The position numbers and the translations under genes are program-made. A stretch of 64,000 nucleotides of DNA from Rubellicoccus peritrichatus (lineage in GTDB: Bacteria; Verrucomicrobiota; Verrucomicrobiia; Opitutales; Cerasicoccaceae), in the NCBI RefSeq assembly GCF_033100135.1, contig NZ_CP136920.1:248001-312000 (forward strand), written 5' to 3'. Shown here one piece after another: positions 36,075-44,304 of this stretch; the first letter of the stretch is position 1; every line of letters begins with the position of its first letter. Under the pieces are notes generated by a model. That model saw only the letters and a list, made by a program, of their open reading frames with translations, made no database searches and was not told the origin of the DNA.

Positions 36075-36408
36075 CTTATTTTGTCAGTAATTAATTCAGG
36101 TATCTCAAATAAACCAAAGATGGAAAGGCAGAGTGTTTTTACTTATTTTTGCGTAACTATTTACGCAAATTTCCATAAAGTCAATAAATCACTTCAAGAA
36201 CCTGAAAATTAATTATAGTAAGGCATTAAATACATATAAATGAAACAGCCAAGATGAAAGAAATGACAGCTTTTGCGTAATTATTATCTCATCTTTGTGA
36301 AACGAGAAATTAAGTAAAAATCCAGAGCATCATCAAAGTGAACACTTCACGCAAAAGTGACGTTTGTTTAGCTTGTCAGCCTACTCCGGACATTCAATAG
36401 TGCTCTAC
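36075..36408. other. AT-rich divergent promoter region
   Basis: About 330 bp between the divergent starts of the glycosidase-like gene and opcA. It is very AT-rich and holds repeated GCGTAA half sites (see the operator entry). No gene is seen. Confidence 0.5.
36148..36169. promoter_or_regulatory. Palindromic operator candidate
   Basis: A perfect inverted repeat, TTTGCGTAA-ctat-TTACGCAAA, lies about 75 bp upstream of the glycosidase-like gene. A further TTTTGCGTAA half site lies at 36271-36280, and a related CACGCAAAA at about 36349-36357. The symmetry and spacing suit a helix-turn-helix dimer, for example a sugar-responsive LacI-type regulator (inference). No regulator gene is adjacent. Confidence 0.55.
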
Positions 36409-37422
36409 ATGTCCACCACCGAAGCCAATGCCACTATTTTTGACCTGCTGCCAGGTCAGGTCATGCAAGTTTCAGAATTCAGTCCGATACTTTCAAAGAT
36501 GTGGTCGGTCGCCATGGAGCCAGGGCAAAAGCCGCCTTCAGAGTTTCGTGCATCACAGATGAATGTGGTTCTCCATATGGGGTTGAGGACTCCGCCTGAA
36601 GAAGCACACGAACGTTTCCAAACTGTTATTGAATTCGCACAGAAGTATCCCTGCCGCATCATTGTCCTATGCCCAATGGGTCGGGAGCATAGTGATCGTT
36701 TACTCCAAGGCAAACTCTTCAGCCAATGCTACATCGGCGATGATCTCCGCGACATGTGCTGCATCGAGGCAATCATTGTCGGCTACCCGACTCGAGAAGC
36801 CGGCTTTCTGAGCAACTCGGTTTCCGTCTGGCTCGAAAATGATTTGCCGACCTACCATTGGTTCAATCGCGTGCCAGCTGAACGAATCGAACAATATCAC
36901 ATGGACTTCGTGAAGCACACCAGCCGCGTGGTTTACGACTCATCGATCGAAACGGAAGATTTCTCCAAGATTCCATGGCCACGCGCTGAAGCGGCGAAAG
37001 ACCTTGCCCACGCACGTATCCTTCCTGTTCGCCAAAACATCGGTCAGTTCCTCAGTTCTTTTGCCCCCCAAAAGCTCATCGAAGGCCTGAAGGCCGTCAC
37101 GGTGCGCCATAATGAACGACGAGTCGGCGAAGCGAACAATCTGCTAAAATGGGCATCCTGCTGCCTGGAGACCTGTGCCAAAAGCAACAAGGTTGAACTC
37201 ACTGCGGCATTAACTTGTGACCTATCACCCAAAGACTCGGACAACTGTCTGGAACTCGAGTTCTCTTATGACAACGAAAGCCACTTCCTTTGGACGCACA
37301 AAACAGGTTGCGATGTGGCATCTGTAACCGCAGATTTTGGCACTGGACGGATCTCCATTCCGATGCAAGTCAGCTTTCTAAAAGGCGAAAAAGCATTGAG
37401 CGAAGCGTTATTTTTCGGCTGA
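36409..37422 (+). CDS. opcA: OpcA-like glucose-6-phosphate dehydrogenase assembly protein
   Basis: 337 aa from the ATG at 36409 (an in-frame TTG 45 bp upstream is less likely). Members of this family (OxPP cycle protein OpcA) activate or assemble Zwf in cyanobacteria and actinobacteria. Visible features are the N-terminal N-V-V-L-H segment, C-R-I-I-V-L-C-P-M-G near 80-89, and P-T-Y-H-W-F-N near 145-151, followed by D-S-S-I-E-T-E-D-F, as in OpcA. The C-terminus has E-L-E-F-S-Y-D-N-E. No zwf or other pentose phosphate gene is next to it. The call is from family resemblance. Confidence 0.75.
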   Translation: MSTTEANATIFDLLPGQVMQVSEFSPILSKMWSVAMEPGQKPPSEFRASQMNVVLHMGLRTPPEEAHERFQTVIEFAQKYPCRIIVLCPMGREHSDRLLQGKLFSQCYIGDDLRDMCCIEAIIVGYPTREAGFLSNSVSVWLENDLPTYHWFNRVPAERIEQYHMDFVKHTSRVVYDSSIETEDFSKIPWPRAEAAKDLAHARILPVRQNIGQFLSSFAPQKLIEGLKAVTVRHNERRVGEANNLLKWASCCLETCAKSNKVELTAALTCDLSPKDSDNCLELEFSYDNESHFLWTHKTGCDVASVTADFGTGRISIPMQVSFLKGEKALSEALFFG

Positions 37423-37425
37423 GCT

Positions 37426-38193
37426 CTATTTCCGGACCAGAAAACAAAGATTGTTATTTTCCATCGAGATTTGCCCGTTGGTGCTATAGCGATCAAACAG
37501 GCTCAACAAATACGCTTCATCAAATCGCCCAACAGCGTCCATGAAGATAAAATTGAGCATGATCTTACGATTCTCCACCGTATCTGCAAAACGCGTAACA
37601 CAATCAATGCGCCGAGTGGAAAATGCAATTCCCAGCTTCTCAAGCGTGACGGCAAAGTCATCTGCAATGTAATACGGCACGGGTTGATTGACTTTTGAAT
37701 AAGCCTCCGTCCACATGCGGCAAAACTGATTTTCAAGCCCGCCAATCTGAAGAAAGCAAAGACCGCCCTCCGCGAGACGTTCATTCAGCCCCTTAAGCGT
37801 GGCTTCGATATCTGCCGCAAAATACAAGGCGTGATTACTTGTAATCAGATCAAATGGCCCCGAAAGCGATTCCAGTTCATCACTTCCTTCGACTTGATCG
37901 ACCAAGGCATTGACCCGCCCCATGGCTTGTTCGACGTATCCCGAGTCAACATCAACCAGGCTCAATCGAAGCGAAGCCGGTTTCGCCGTCCATTGCTCTA
38001 ACGCCTCAGCCAAAAACTCTCCACCACCGCAACCAAAGTCCAGCCAACGCAATGCTGAGACTGGCCCTAGAGCTTGAAAAATCTCCTCCAGCATTGCGCC
38101 ACGACCAACCTCATGCTCGTTGCAATGCTCCAGAAAAAAACGATAATCATCGTGGATATTCTCGTAGGAAGTCTGACGACTAACGTTCGACAT
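37426..38193 (-). CDS. SAM-dependent methyltransferase
   Basis: 255 aa, no signal peptide. Motif I is L-D-F-G-C-G-G-G-E-F-L near 51-61, followed by L-V-D-V-D-S-G-Y near 79-86, F-D-L-I-T-S-N-H-A-L-Y-F near 114-125, and an L-A-E-G-G-L-C-F-L-Q-I strand near 138-148. The F-G-C-G-G-G pattern and the hydrophobic motif IV fit a type 11/12 small-molecule methyltransferase. The substrate is unknown. It starts about 20 bp after the tyrS stop on the same strand and probably shares its transcript. Confidence 0.75.
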   Translation of the reverse strand: MSNVSRQTSYENIHDDYRFFLEHCNEHEVGRGAMLEEIFQALGPVSALRWLDFGCGGGEFLAEALEQWTAKPASLRLSLVDVDSGYVEQAMGRVNALVDQVEGSDELESLSGPFDLITSNHALYFAADIEATLKGLNERLAEGGLCFLQIGGLENQFCRMWTEAYSKVNQPVPYYIADDFAVTLEKLGIAFSTRRIDCVTRFADTVENRKIMLNFIFMDAVGRFDEAYLLSLFDRYSTNGQISMENNNLCFLVRK

Positions 38194-38213
38194 CGGTAAC
38201 GCTCCGGCAGAAA

Positions 38214-39395
38214 CTAGGCCAATTCGAAGAACTTGCGACGTCCAGCCTGGATAACGACCGGGCCCAACGGCTTGGGCAAACGAAAGTGAGGATCCTCGAC
38301 TTTGACATCGTCGATACGCACCCCGCCCTGCTCAATCAAACGCCGTATTTCCTTCTTACTGGGAAACATCTTCGTTGCGACCATCACATCGGCCAATGGG
38401 CACTCCAGATCATCCGTGCTGGCCAGATCTCCCCACATGAAGCTCGGCATATCGTCAGGTCGATCCTTATTGGAAAACACCTTTTCGAATTGAGCCATCT
38501 CGTGACGTGCCTCTTCAAGTGAGTGAAACTGTGCCACGAGCGACGAAGCCAAATGCTTCTTGGCATCCATCGGATGATCCTGCTTGTGACGCTCAATAAC
38601 CTCCTCATCCATGCACAGGAGATACTTGTAATAATCCCACATCGTATCGTCACCGATCGACATGATTTTGCCAAACATCTCTTTTGGAGCGTCATTAAAG
38701 GCGATAAAATTATCGGCACTCTTTGACATCTTCTTCGTCCCATCGAGCCCAACCAGCAACGGCATGGTAACCACCGCCTGCTCAGGCTGACCATGGTCCT
38801 TTTGCAAAGCACGGCCCACCAGCATATTGAACAACTGATCGCTCCCGCCCAATTCGACATCCGCACGCAGCATGACCGAATCGTAGCCCTGCACCAAAGG
38901 ATAAAGAAATTCCACAATGGAAATCGGCGTCCTTGAAGCAAAACGCTTGGAAAAGTCATCCCGCTCCAGCATTCGGGCCACTGTCATCTTACGAGCCAGC
39001 TCCAGACAGTCAGCAAAAGACATCTTGCCAAACCATTCGCTGTTGTAACGCACAAGCGTGCGCTCCTCATCGAGAATCTGAAATGCCTGGTCGAGATAAG
39101 TCTCGGCGTTGGCCCGCACCTCATCGGCAGTCAACACAGGACGCGTATCATTGCGCCCACTGGGATCACCAATCGTCGCGGTATAATCGCCAATCAACAA
39201 AATACAATCATGCCCCAGATCCTGGAACTGACGCATCTTGTTAAAGACCACCATGTGACCAAAAGTCAGGTCCGGCCGCGTCGGGTCGACACCCAGTTTG
39301 ACGCGCAGCTTTTTACCTGCCCGCATCCGCTCCAACAACTCCTCACCGCCAATGACGGCTTCGGCATTCTCTTCGATAATGTCTATACGACTCAT
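38214..39395 (-). CDS. tyrS: Tyrosyl-tRNA synthetase
   Basis: 393 aa. It charges tRNA(Tyr) with tyrosine in the cytoplasm. It is a class I synthetase with P-T-R-P-D-L-T-F-G-H (HIGH-type motif at about 39-48), a V-M-L-R-A-D-V-E-L-G-G-S-D-Q-L-F-N substrate segment near 173-189, and K-M-S-K-S near 226-230. The C-terminal S4 domain ends with R-R-L-I-E-Q-G-G-V-R-I-D. The order and length match the TyrRS group with a C-terminal S4 domain. No T-box leader is seen upstream. Confidence 0.93.
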   Translation of the reverse strand: MSRIDIIEENAEAVIGGEELLERMRAGKKLRVKLGVDPTRPDLTFGHMVVFNKMRQFQDLGHDCILLIGDYTATIGDPSGRNDTRPVLTADEVRANAETYLDQAFQILDEERTLVRYNSEWFGKMSFADCLELARKMTVARMLERDDFSKRFASRTPISIVEFLYPLVQGYDSVMLRADVELGGSDQLFNMLVGRALQKDHGQPEQAVVTMPLLVGLDGTKKMSKSADNFIAFNDAPKEMFGKIMSIGDDTMWDYYKYLLCMDEEVIERHKQDHPMDAKKHLASSLVAQFHSLEEARHEMAQFEKVFSNKDRPDDMPSFMWGDLASTDDLECPLADVMVATKMFPSKKEIRRLIEQGGVRIDDVKVEDPHFRLPKPLGPVVIQAGRRKFFELA

Positions 39396-39653
39396 TCCAA
39401 TAAGTACTTCCCCGAGAACCTAGTGCCAAGGAAGATACGGGGTAAAGGCTGAAAAGCACCCCACCCCAAATTCAAGAATGAAATAAACCCGGAAAGACAG
39501 TCTATTGAAGCGGTATCCGAAACAGGAAGCATCGCTAATCCAATGATAATCAAGGGACTAAACAATATCCGACTCCCCTTTCATGACATCAGAAACAATT
39601 AGATTCATTGCCAGGGCAAAGTATCGCTAACATCTCCGAAAACAAGAATGCTT

Positions 39654-39723
39654 ACCACGAAGGAAACTAAGCTCACGAAGCTAAAGCACTGCAAAACTTC
39701 GTGTTCTTCGAGCGCTTCGTGGT
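39654..39723. repeat. Inverted repeat ('ccacgaag' family)
   Basis: The outer arms ACCACGAAG / CTTCGTGGT and the inner arms CACGAAG / CTTCGTG are nested within 70 bp. The same word family (cacgaag, cacaaag) builds the long palindromes at 54.5 and 55.3 kb. Confidence 0.55.
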
Positions 39724-40424
39724 GCTCAAGAGAACGCATTTAGAGGAAGTTCATTTCGGCAATTACGCCAAAAGCGAAGCGCACCCCACTAATGAAAGAC
39801 CTTCAATATATATGACTGTAGAAACCCGAAGTGTTTTCAAAATCGAGAGCAAGTGGCCGGAGAGACCATCACAACGCGCGCTCATGCGCATCTGATCGGC
39901 AAACCGGTTTAATCCCAACTACGGGACCACCTACACGTACCATTCAATACTAATCACGGGCCTTCGCCCAAACCGAGGGAATTTTCGAATGACGATTTGC
40001 GATTTACAAATGTGGAATGCGGATTGTGGATTGGTGAAATTTAGAGTCTTCACCTTCCGAAATCCGAAATCGCCATTCGCAAACTCCCCAGCCTGGGCAA
40101 GCGCTATGTTGGACATTGCCCCGCAATGGGCATTCGAACAAAACTCCGCCCCCGCAAAAAGGCATAGCCTAAGCACAACCTCCAGCCGCGCAGCCACTCG
40201 CCCACAAACATGCGCTTGGCAGAAAAAATCGTTAACAATAGAACCCTTGATGGCGGTAAGTAATTCATGGTTCCATTAGAGCAGAATGAAATATGCGGCG
40301 CAACAAAAAAGTGAAAAAATGTTCACATTTTTAACTGATTGAACTGCATGCCTTTAATGCCGTGTTAGCTCAGTTTTTTCATAAATAAATACATATCAAA
40401 AAGAAGAATTTAGCCACGGATTAA

Positions 40425-40494
40425 CGCAGATGGAACGCGGATGAAACTCAAACAATCCTCTTTTTCATCAGCGAAAATCCGCGTTCCATCTGCG
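40425..40494. repeat. 18-bp perfect inverted repeat
   Basis: CGCAGATGGAACGCGGAT (40425-40442) and ATCCGCGTTCCATCTGCG (40477-40494) are exact reverse complements with a 34-nt loop. The pairing continues imperfectly outward to AGCC/GGCT. It is related in wording to the element inside 10621-10821 (ACGCGGAT, GCCGCGGAT). Confidence 0.75.
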
Positions 40495-40553
40495 GCTAGC
40501 AAAAACGAGCTCTGCGCTCTCTGTGACTCTTTGGCAATTAGTACTTTTATAAG

Positions 40554-40626
40554 GGAGCGGGGGCATTCCTGCCCCCGTGTGTCGTGTTTGCTCAGGATCT
40601 GACGGGGGCTGGAATGCCCCCGCTCC
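40554..40626. repeat. 25-bp near-perfect inverted repeat
   Basis: The arms at 40554-40578 and 40602-40626 are reverse complements with one mismatch over 25 bp (GGAGCGGGGGCATTCCTGCC...). They contain GGGGGC / GCCCCC blocks and enclose a 23-nt loop. This is a GC-rich palindrome in an AT-rich setting, about 320 bp before the first cassette gene. Confidence 0.8.
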
Positions 40627-40946
40627 TTTATGCTACCGTTAGAAACTCTCTGCCTTCATCTGAATAATCTGCGGATAGACTAAAGCCATGCATTTGATGA
40701 GGGTTAAAGATCGGACTGCTTCCATGCATTTGATGATCTCTGTGGTTAGCATCTATTTGCGCCTTGGCCTCCTTTCAAAAGAAAAAACAGAAGCCTTCAT
40801 GATATCCGGAAAGTTTAATATTATCCCATTTCGGATATTATCCGTATAGGAGTCTCATCCTTAATTGAGTAATTTCCTATTTACTTACTAGCACACTGGA
40901 ATATTGTCCAGAAATGAAGTAATAACTTAGTAGCTGAAAAATTCAA

Positions 40947-41417
40947 ATGACAACGCAGAGCAACAAAGACGCTTGGGACAAGTTAACAGCCATTTCAGCA
41001 CTTACGGCTAGCATCTTCATTCCCGTTGTTATTGCTTTCATCGGACATGCCTATACGAGTGCAATTAAAGAATCAGAAAATCGAGTAAAATACACATAAT
41101 TAGCAATTGATATGCTCAAGGAAGAACCAACCGACGAAAAGAAACATATTCGAGAATGGGCAATCGAGGTAGTAAATAGGTATTCAGGTGTCTCGATGAG
41201 CAAAGAAACAAAAGATCAACTCCTTGGAAGCCGGCTTGTCCGTCAAGATTTGAGCTCTTCAGATTTTAGAGAATCGAATCTACAACTTTCCAACTTTCAG
41301 GGAGCTTTATTTGATGGGTCATCATTTAAAGATGCAAGCATGCGGGGAGTCGATCTCAGGGGTGTTGATCTAGGTGATGCCTTGACAGACGAAAAAACAA
41401 AACTTCCTGAAAAATAG
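40947..41417 (+). pseudogene. Membrane-anchored pentapeptide-repeat protein interrupted by an in-frame TAA
   Basis: An ATG at 40947 opens a 50-codon frame with one membrane segment (about 18-36, I-F-I-P-V-V-I-A-F-I-G-H) that stops at TAA (41097-41099). The same frame continues at once (L-A-I-D-M-L-K-E-E-P...R-E-W-A-I-E-V-V-N-R-Y-S-G-V) into pentapeptide repeats (L-S-S-S-D-F, S-N-L-Q-L-S-N-F, S-F-K-D-A-S-M-R-G-V-D-L). The region before and after the stop reads as one known protein type: membrane anchor, L-x-x-x-P-T...L-R-x-W-A-V-x-x-x-N region, pentapeptides. So one substitution has split the gene. The second part has an ATG at 41112 and could still be made alone. It is the first gene of the array. 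Confidence 0.7.
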
Positions 41418-41423
41418 AATGAT

Positions 41424-41481
41424 GTCTAACAAGACAGGAGTGGACGCCATAGGCGCGCCAGAGCTAGGCCTTCTGTAAAAG
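41424..41481 (+). other. attC-like spacer (weak)
   Basis: It begins with GTCTAAC, a full match to the RYYYAAC core, 7 bp after the stop of the pentapeptide gene. It has a GC-rich middle (GGCGCGCC) and ends before the ATG at 41482. No clear GTTRRRY box is seen at the right end, so it may be degenerate. Confidence 0.4.
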
Positions 41482-42303
41482 ATGAAAAAAATAATTTCAC
41501 TTCTATTGCTTTCATTTCTTTGGGTTTCGTGCATTCAAAGTGAGATTACTCCTGCCTCCATTGATACATTTGTTTCAGAGAATCCCTATGAAGTAAACCG
41601 CAGGGGAGAACCAAAACAATTGGAGAAATTACCAAGATTCAGTGACGTCATTGCGCTGTTCGGACAACCTGTTGAATTCAATGAGATTTACGCAATATAT
41701 AATTCTATTGAGCCTGGATTTCACTACGTCTTTTTTCTGAATGGTCATGGGGTTCGCGATAAAGGAATAGAAAATCATTACATAGCTTCCATCGTTCTGA
41801 CAAATCTATCGGATCTAGATATCCATGTTTTTGGTTACAATTTCGTGGGTATTCAAATCGATGACAATGAGTATTATTCATCGATTCATCTTGGTCGGTT
41901 TATAACACCTGAAAAAGAAGTTCAGATTGAACAGAAGTTTAAAACAAAGGATGAATTAACGGTCCTGCTACAGAAATTTTCAGAATCTACTACATACAAC
42001 GAATTAATCGAAACCCTCGGGCTACCAGAGAGGCATAGGGGTATTTTCATATACTACGAGAGTGAGATTGAAGGATGGGAATATATTTTCCGGTTCAGTC
42101 ACAAAGATCCTAACATCAGCAAAAATATATTCAGTTTACCACCATTCTCATCATCGAGATCAGATCTCCTGCTAGACTGGGCATTCCATACAGATAGAAG
42201 GGAATGGCAGTCACTGCTACCTGAAAAATCATTTATGAGAGTATTCCTTGATGCGATTGAAAAGGAAATGAAAAAAGGTAAAAAAATCGCAGTCAGTGAC
42301 TGA
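41482..42303 (+). CDS. Hypothetical exported protein
   Basis: 273 aa with a signal peptide or lipoprotein signal (about 1-18, L-W-V-S-C at the end; the Cys at 17 could be lipidated). Two stretches look like copies of one small fold: F-S-D-V-I-A-L-F-G-Q-P-V-E-F...F-H-Y-V-F-F-L near 55-90, and Y-N-E-L-I-E-T-L-G-L-P-E-R...W-E-Y-I-F-R-F near 173-210. This is the G-x-P...Y-x-F pattern of SmpA/OmlA- or Ag43-like small lipoprotein domains, but that is only a resemblance. It is the second unit of the array and clearly AT-rich. Confidence 0.6.
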   Translation: MKKIISLLLLSFLWVSCIQSEITPASIDTFVSENPYEVNRRGEPKQLEKLPRFSDVIALFGQPVEFNEIYAIYNSIEPGFHYVFFLNGHGVRDKGIENHYIASIVLTNLSDLDIHVFGYNFVGIQIDDNEYYSSIHLGRFITPEKEVQIEQKFKTKDELTVLLQKFSESTTYNELIETLGLPERHRGIFIYYESEIEGWEYIFRFSHKDPNISKNIFSLPPFSSSRSDLLLDWAFHTDRREWQSLLPEKSFMRVFLDAIEKEMKKGKKIAVSD

Positions 42304-42352
42304 TACGCCGCCGCGTTTCAGCACTAATGCTTAGCGTTCTAAGTTAAAAGTC
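42304..42352 (+). other. Cassette spacer (attC-like, weak)
   Basis: A 49-bp spacer directly after a TGA stop. It holds TACGCCGCCGCGTTTCAGC and ends in GCGTTCTAAGTTAAAAG right before the next ATG. GTTAAAA resembles a 3' core box. No clear 5' core box is seen. Confidence 0.3.
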
Positions 42353-42682
42353 ATGGCACTAGATTTTCACATCAGCTCATCCGAAAAGGAATTCCAGAAA
42401 GGGAATAAAGAATGGAAGTATGGTATAGAGTTAAAAGAACATGAGTTGCTTATCGGACGAAGAAGAAAAGACTTTGAGCAAGGTGCGCAAACTCGGAAAA
42501 TTACTAGCTTTTTTGATGATGCGACATTTTATGGAAATGAAATAAAAGTTTTCATCCAAGAAGCGGAGAAGATTAAAGAGAATATCTCAAATGAGCCAGA
42601 GCGAACAGAAATAGATAAAATAATTTCAGTTTTTAAAGAAGCATCAGAATTCAACAGGTTCGTATTCGTTTTATGTGATTAA
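42353..42682 (+). CDS. Hypothetical cassette protein
   Basis: 109 aa, cytoplasmic and charged, with no signal peptide. It contains K-E-W-K-Y-G-I-E-L-K-E-H-E-L-L-I-G-R-R-R-K-D-F near 20-42 and A-T-F-Y-G-N-E-I-K-V-F-I-Q-E-A near 56-70, a strand-helix layout typical of small immunity-type or orphan cassette proteins. No family name can be given. It ends in a TAA-less TGA stop, and about 95 bp of spacer follow. Confidence 0.55.
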   Translation: MALDFHISSSEKEFQKGNKEWKYGIELKEHELLIGRRRKDFEQGAQTRKITSFFDDATFYGNEIKVFIQEAEKIKENISNEPERTEIDKIISVFKEASEFNRFVFVLCD

Positions 42683-42714
42683 AAACTAAAAAATAGAAAT
42701 CTGAAAATGGGATT

Positions 42715-42772
42715 GAGGACAACTCCGGCTATGTGCGCTACTCTCCCCATGTGAACTCACCGTTCTCTAAAA
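42715..42772 (+). other. attC-like site
   Basis: GAGGACAACTCCGGC at the left and CATGTGAACTCACCGTTCTC at the right. The right half has the A-A-C-T-C-A-x-C-G-T-T arrangement of classic attC sites. The middle (ATGTGCGC) is the likely unpaired loop. It is similar in wording to the sites at 44969, 45526 and 43424. Confidence 0.45.
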
Positions 42773-42778
42773 ATAAAA

Positions 42779-43423
42779 ATGAAAAGCTACAAAAGTACAC
42801 TTCTTGAATCCTTTAAGTCATTAGAACCATATTGTAGTCATATAAAGCTAGAGTTCGGTCGCGATGTGATTGAAAAAGACATTCGGTGGAGAGAAAAACA
42901 AATTGAAAGTGAAATTCCCGACTCCATCAAAGACTTAGTTCGAGCGAATGGAATGTCCGTAGATTTTTCATGGACATTTAAGGACGAACTTTTGGTTCCG
43001 GAAGCAATGGAGGAATGCACTGGTGGTAGTTTTTCTTACGACCTCAACAATATGTCTCTGACTAATTGGTCAGGATGGAAGGATTCTTTCAATAACTACG
43101 AAGACTATGGTTTAGAGGAAGCACCAAAGTATAAATTCGAAGAACTTTTTCCATTTATTGAAATAATCAATGGAGATGTCATTGCAGTTGTAGTTTCCGG
43201 AGATGACAAAGGGAGCATCGTGTATCTAGATCATGAGGGAGAGGATTTGATATGGGGATGCCTTGGAAGGACCTTGAAAGACTTTCTTGATGGATGGATC
43301 TCTATTGGCTGCCCTGGTCCAGAATCATGCTATTTAGCACCATTTTACGACAGAAAAGATGATATGCTAGTCACAGATGTAGATAATCTTGATTGGCTAA
43401 AATTTATCGAACAGCCGAAATAG
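42779..43423 (+). CDS. SMI1/KNR4 (SUKH) family protein
   Basis: 214 aa, cytoplasmic. The SUKH layout is recognisable: an N-terminal helix with R-W-R-E-K-Q-I-E-S-E-I-P-D-S-I-K-D-L-V-R-A-N-G (about 38-60; the E-x-x-x-P-x-x-x-x-x-x-x-x-x-N-G core). The central part has F-P-F-I-E-I-I-N-G-D-V-I-A-V-V-V (about 122-137) and a closing G-R-T-L-K-D-F-L-D-G-W helix. SUKH proteins are mostly immunity proteins against contact-dependent and other toxins, but no toxin is next to it. A cassette-borne stand-alone immunity gene is plausible. Confidence 0.65.
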   Translation: MKSYKSTLLESFKSLEPYCSHIKLEFGRDVIEKDIRWREKQIESEIPDSIKDLVRANGMSVDFSWTFKDELLVPEAMEECTGGSFSYDLNNMSLTNWSGWKDSFNNYEDYGLEEAPKYKFEELFPFIEIINGDVIAVVVSGDDKGSIVYLDHEGEDLIWGCLGRTLKDFLDGWISIGCPGPESCYLAPFYDRKDDMLVTDVDNLDWLKFIEQPK

Positions 43424-43584
43424 AGAACCAGTCTTTGCACACAAGTTCGGGCAGCTTGTCGGTTTGGCGCGAAGCGCCTCTCAACAAATTGCTTGAGTCG
43501 ACTTCGTTATTGTCACTTCGCAAACAAGTTTGCTACGTTCCAAACCCTCGCGCCTCAGCGCGGAATTATGCTGAAATAGATATA
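43424..43584 (+). other. attC-like spacer, long type
   Basis: A 160-bp spacer made of two parts. The first (43424-43498) has CTTTGCACACAAGTTCGGGC and a GGCGCGAAGCGCC hairpin, then CTCAACAAATTGCTTGAG. The second (43499-43570) is a 72-bp block also found at 45594-45665. The spacer ends GGAATTATGCTG, close to a GTTATGC core box, 15 bp before the next ATG. Confidence 0.45.
43499..43570 (+). repeat. 72-bp spacer repeat, copy 1
   Basis: About 68 of 72 positions match 45594-45665. It contains the palindromes GCAAACAAGTTTGC and CGCGCCTCAGCGCG and ends at the 3' core-like box. It is the most conserved part of the array spacers. Confidence 0.8.
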
Positions 43585-44217
43585 ATGAAAATCGCTGTTT
43601 GTTTACTGAAAATTGTGTTTGTTGCACTGCTGCCCATAGGGATGCAAGGCAATGTTGGCGATGTAAATGATGTTACTAAGGAAAAGAGTATGTTTGAGGC
43701 TCAAGGTGATCGGTTCATGCGAGAAAAACAATATAAAGAGGCCCTAAAGTCTTATCAAAGTCATTGGGATAAAGAAAAAAAGAATTTGTCATCAGAACAG
43801 CAGGTATGGGTTTTGCTATCTATCGCAAATGCAGCTGTTAGAAGTGAAGACTATGAAGAGGCGTTTTCAGCACTTTCTGTTCTTCCTGAACACTATGCTG
43901 ATACTGGCATTGTAGTAGGGAACCCAATGTTTCATCTGTTAGTTGGTATGAGTTATCATGGACTGAAAGAAACCCCGATGGGGAGACAGACAATTTCGCT
44001 CGTGCTCTCATTTGCGGAGGGCCAGAAATATTTTCAGGGGAAGAAGGCGTTCATTTAAAGCGTATGAAGGCGATTTTGAAACCTCCAGCTGAACTAGGCA
44101 CATGGACGGGCTATGAAGGAAGCTCCAGGGATTCTCTCAATGGAACATCTGGGTATCTAAAAGAACTTATTGAAAAGAAAATTGGCAAACCATTGCCCTA
44201 TGAATATCATAAGTAGG
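43585..44217 (+). pseudogene. Secreted TPR-like protein gene with a frameshift
   Basis: The ATG at 43585 gives a signal peptide (about 1-21) and a helical, TPR-like region (A-L-K-S-Y-Q-S-H-W, W-V-L-L-S-I-A-N-A-A-V-R-S-E-D-Y-E-E-A-F). In the first frame it runs into a stop at 44058. From about 43973 the next frame continues smoothly as N-P-D-G-E-T-D-N-F-A-R-A-L-I-C-G-G-P-E-I-F-S to H-K and TAG at 44215-44217, with no stop. The natural protein is therefore about 210 aa, and one base is lost or gained near the AAAGAAACCCC tract at about 43970. It could be true decay or a sequencing error in a homopolymer. Confidence 0.65.
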
Positions 44218-44249
44218 CCTATCAGATTGGATGTAGAATCAACACTTAG

Positions 44250-44301
44250 CACTAACATCTTTTCGCTTCGCTCCAAGGTGCAGCACAGATAATCGTTATA
44301 A
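44250..44301 (+). other. attC-like site
   Basis: CACTAAC at the left and CGTTATAA at the right, with TTTTCGCTTCGC and AAGGTGCAGCAC in the middle. It ends 4 bp before the ATG of the SHD1-domain gene. Confidence 0.4.
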
Positions 44302-44304
44302 AAA

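Larger units (their letters stand above)
39396..40946. other. 1.55-kb gene-poor region left of the cassette array
   Basis: No credible gene on either strand, and no integrase-size frame (the longest is under 100 codons). It holds several inverted repeats of the dispersed types (39654-39723, 40425-40494, 40554-40626). Between about 39980 and 40100 there are short repeats of the 'atttgcgatttac / ccgaaatccgaaatcgcc' kind. The right part is AT-rich and may hold the promoter for the first cassette gene. Confidence 0.55.

Noticed and set aside
39989-40279. 96-codon ORF left of the array
   Set aside because: Built from short direct repeats ('gatttgcgatttac', 'ccgaaatccgaaatcgcc') with no protein-like pattern.
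39396-40946. Integrase gene or attI next to the array
   Set aside because: Searched both strands by eye: no frame over about 100 codons and no tyrosine recombinase motif. The array is treated as lacking an integrase in this window.
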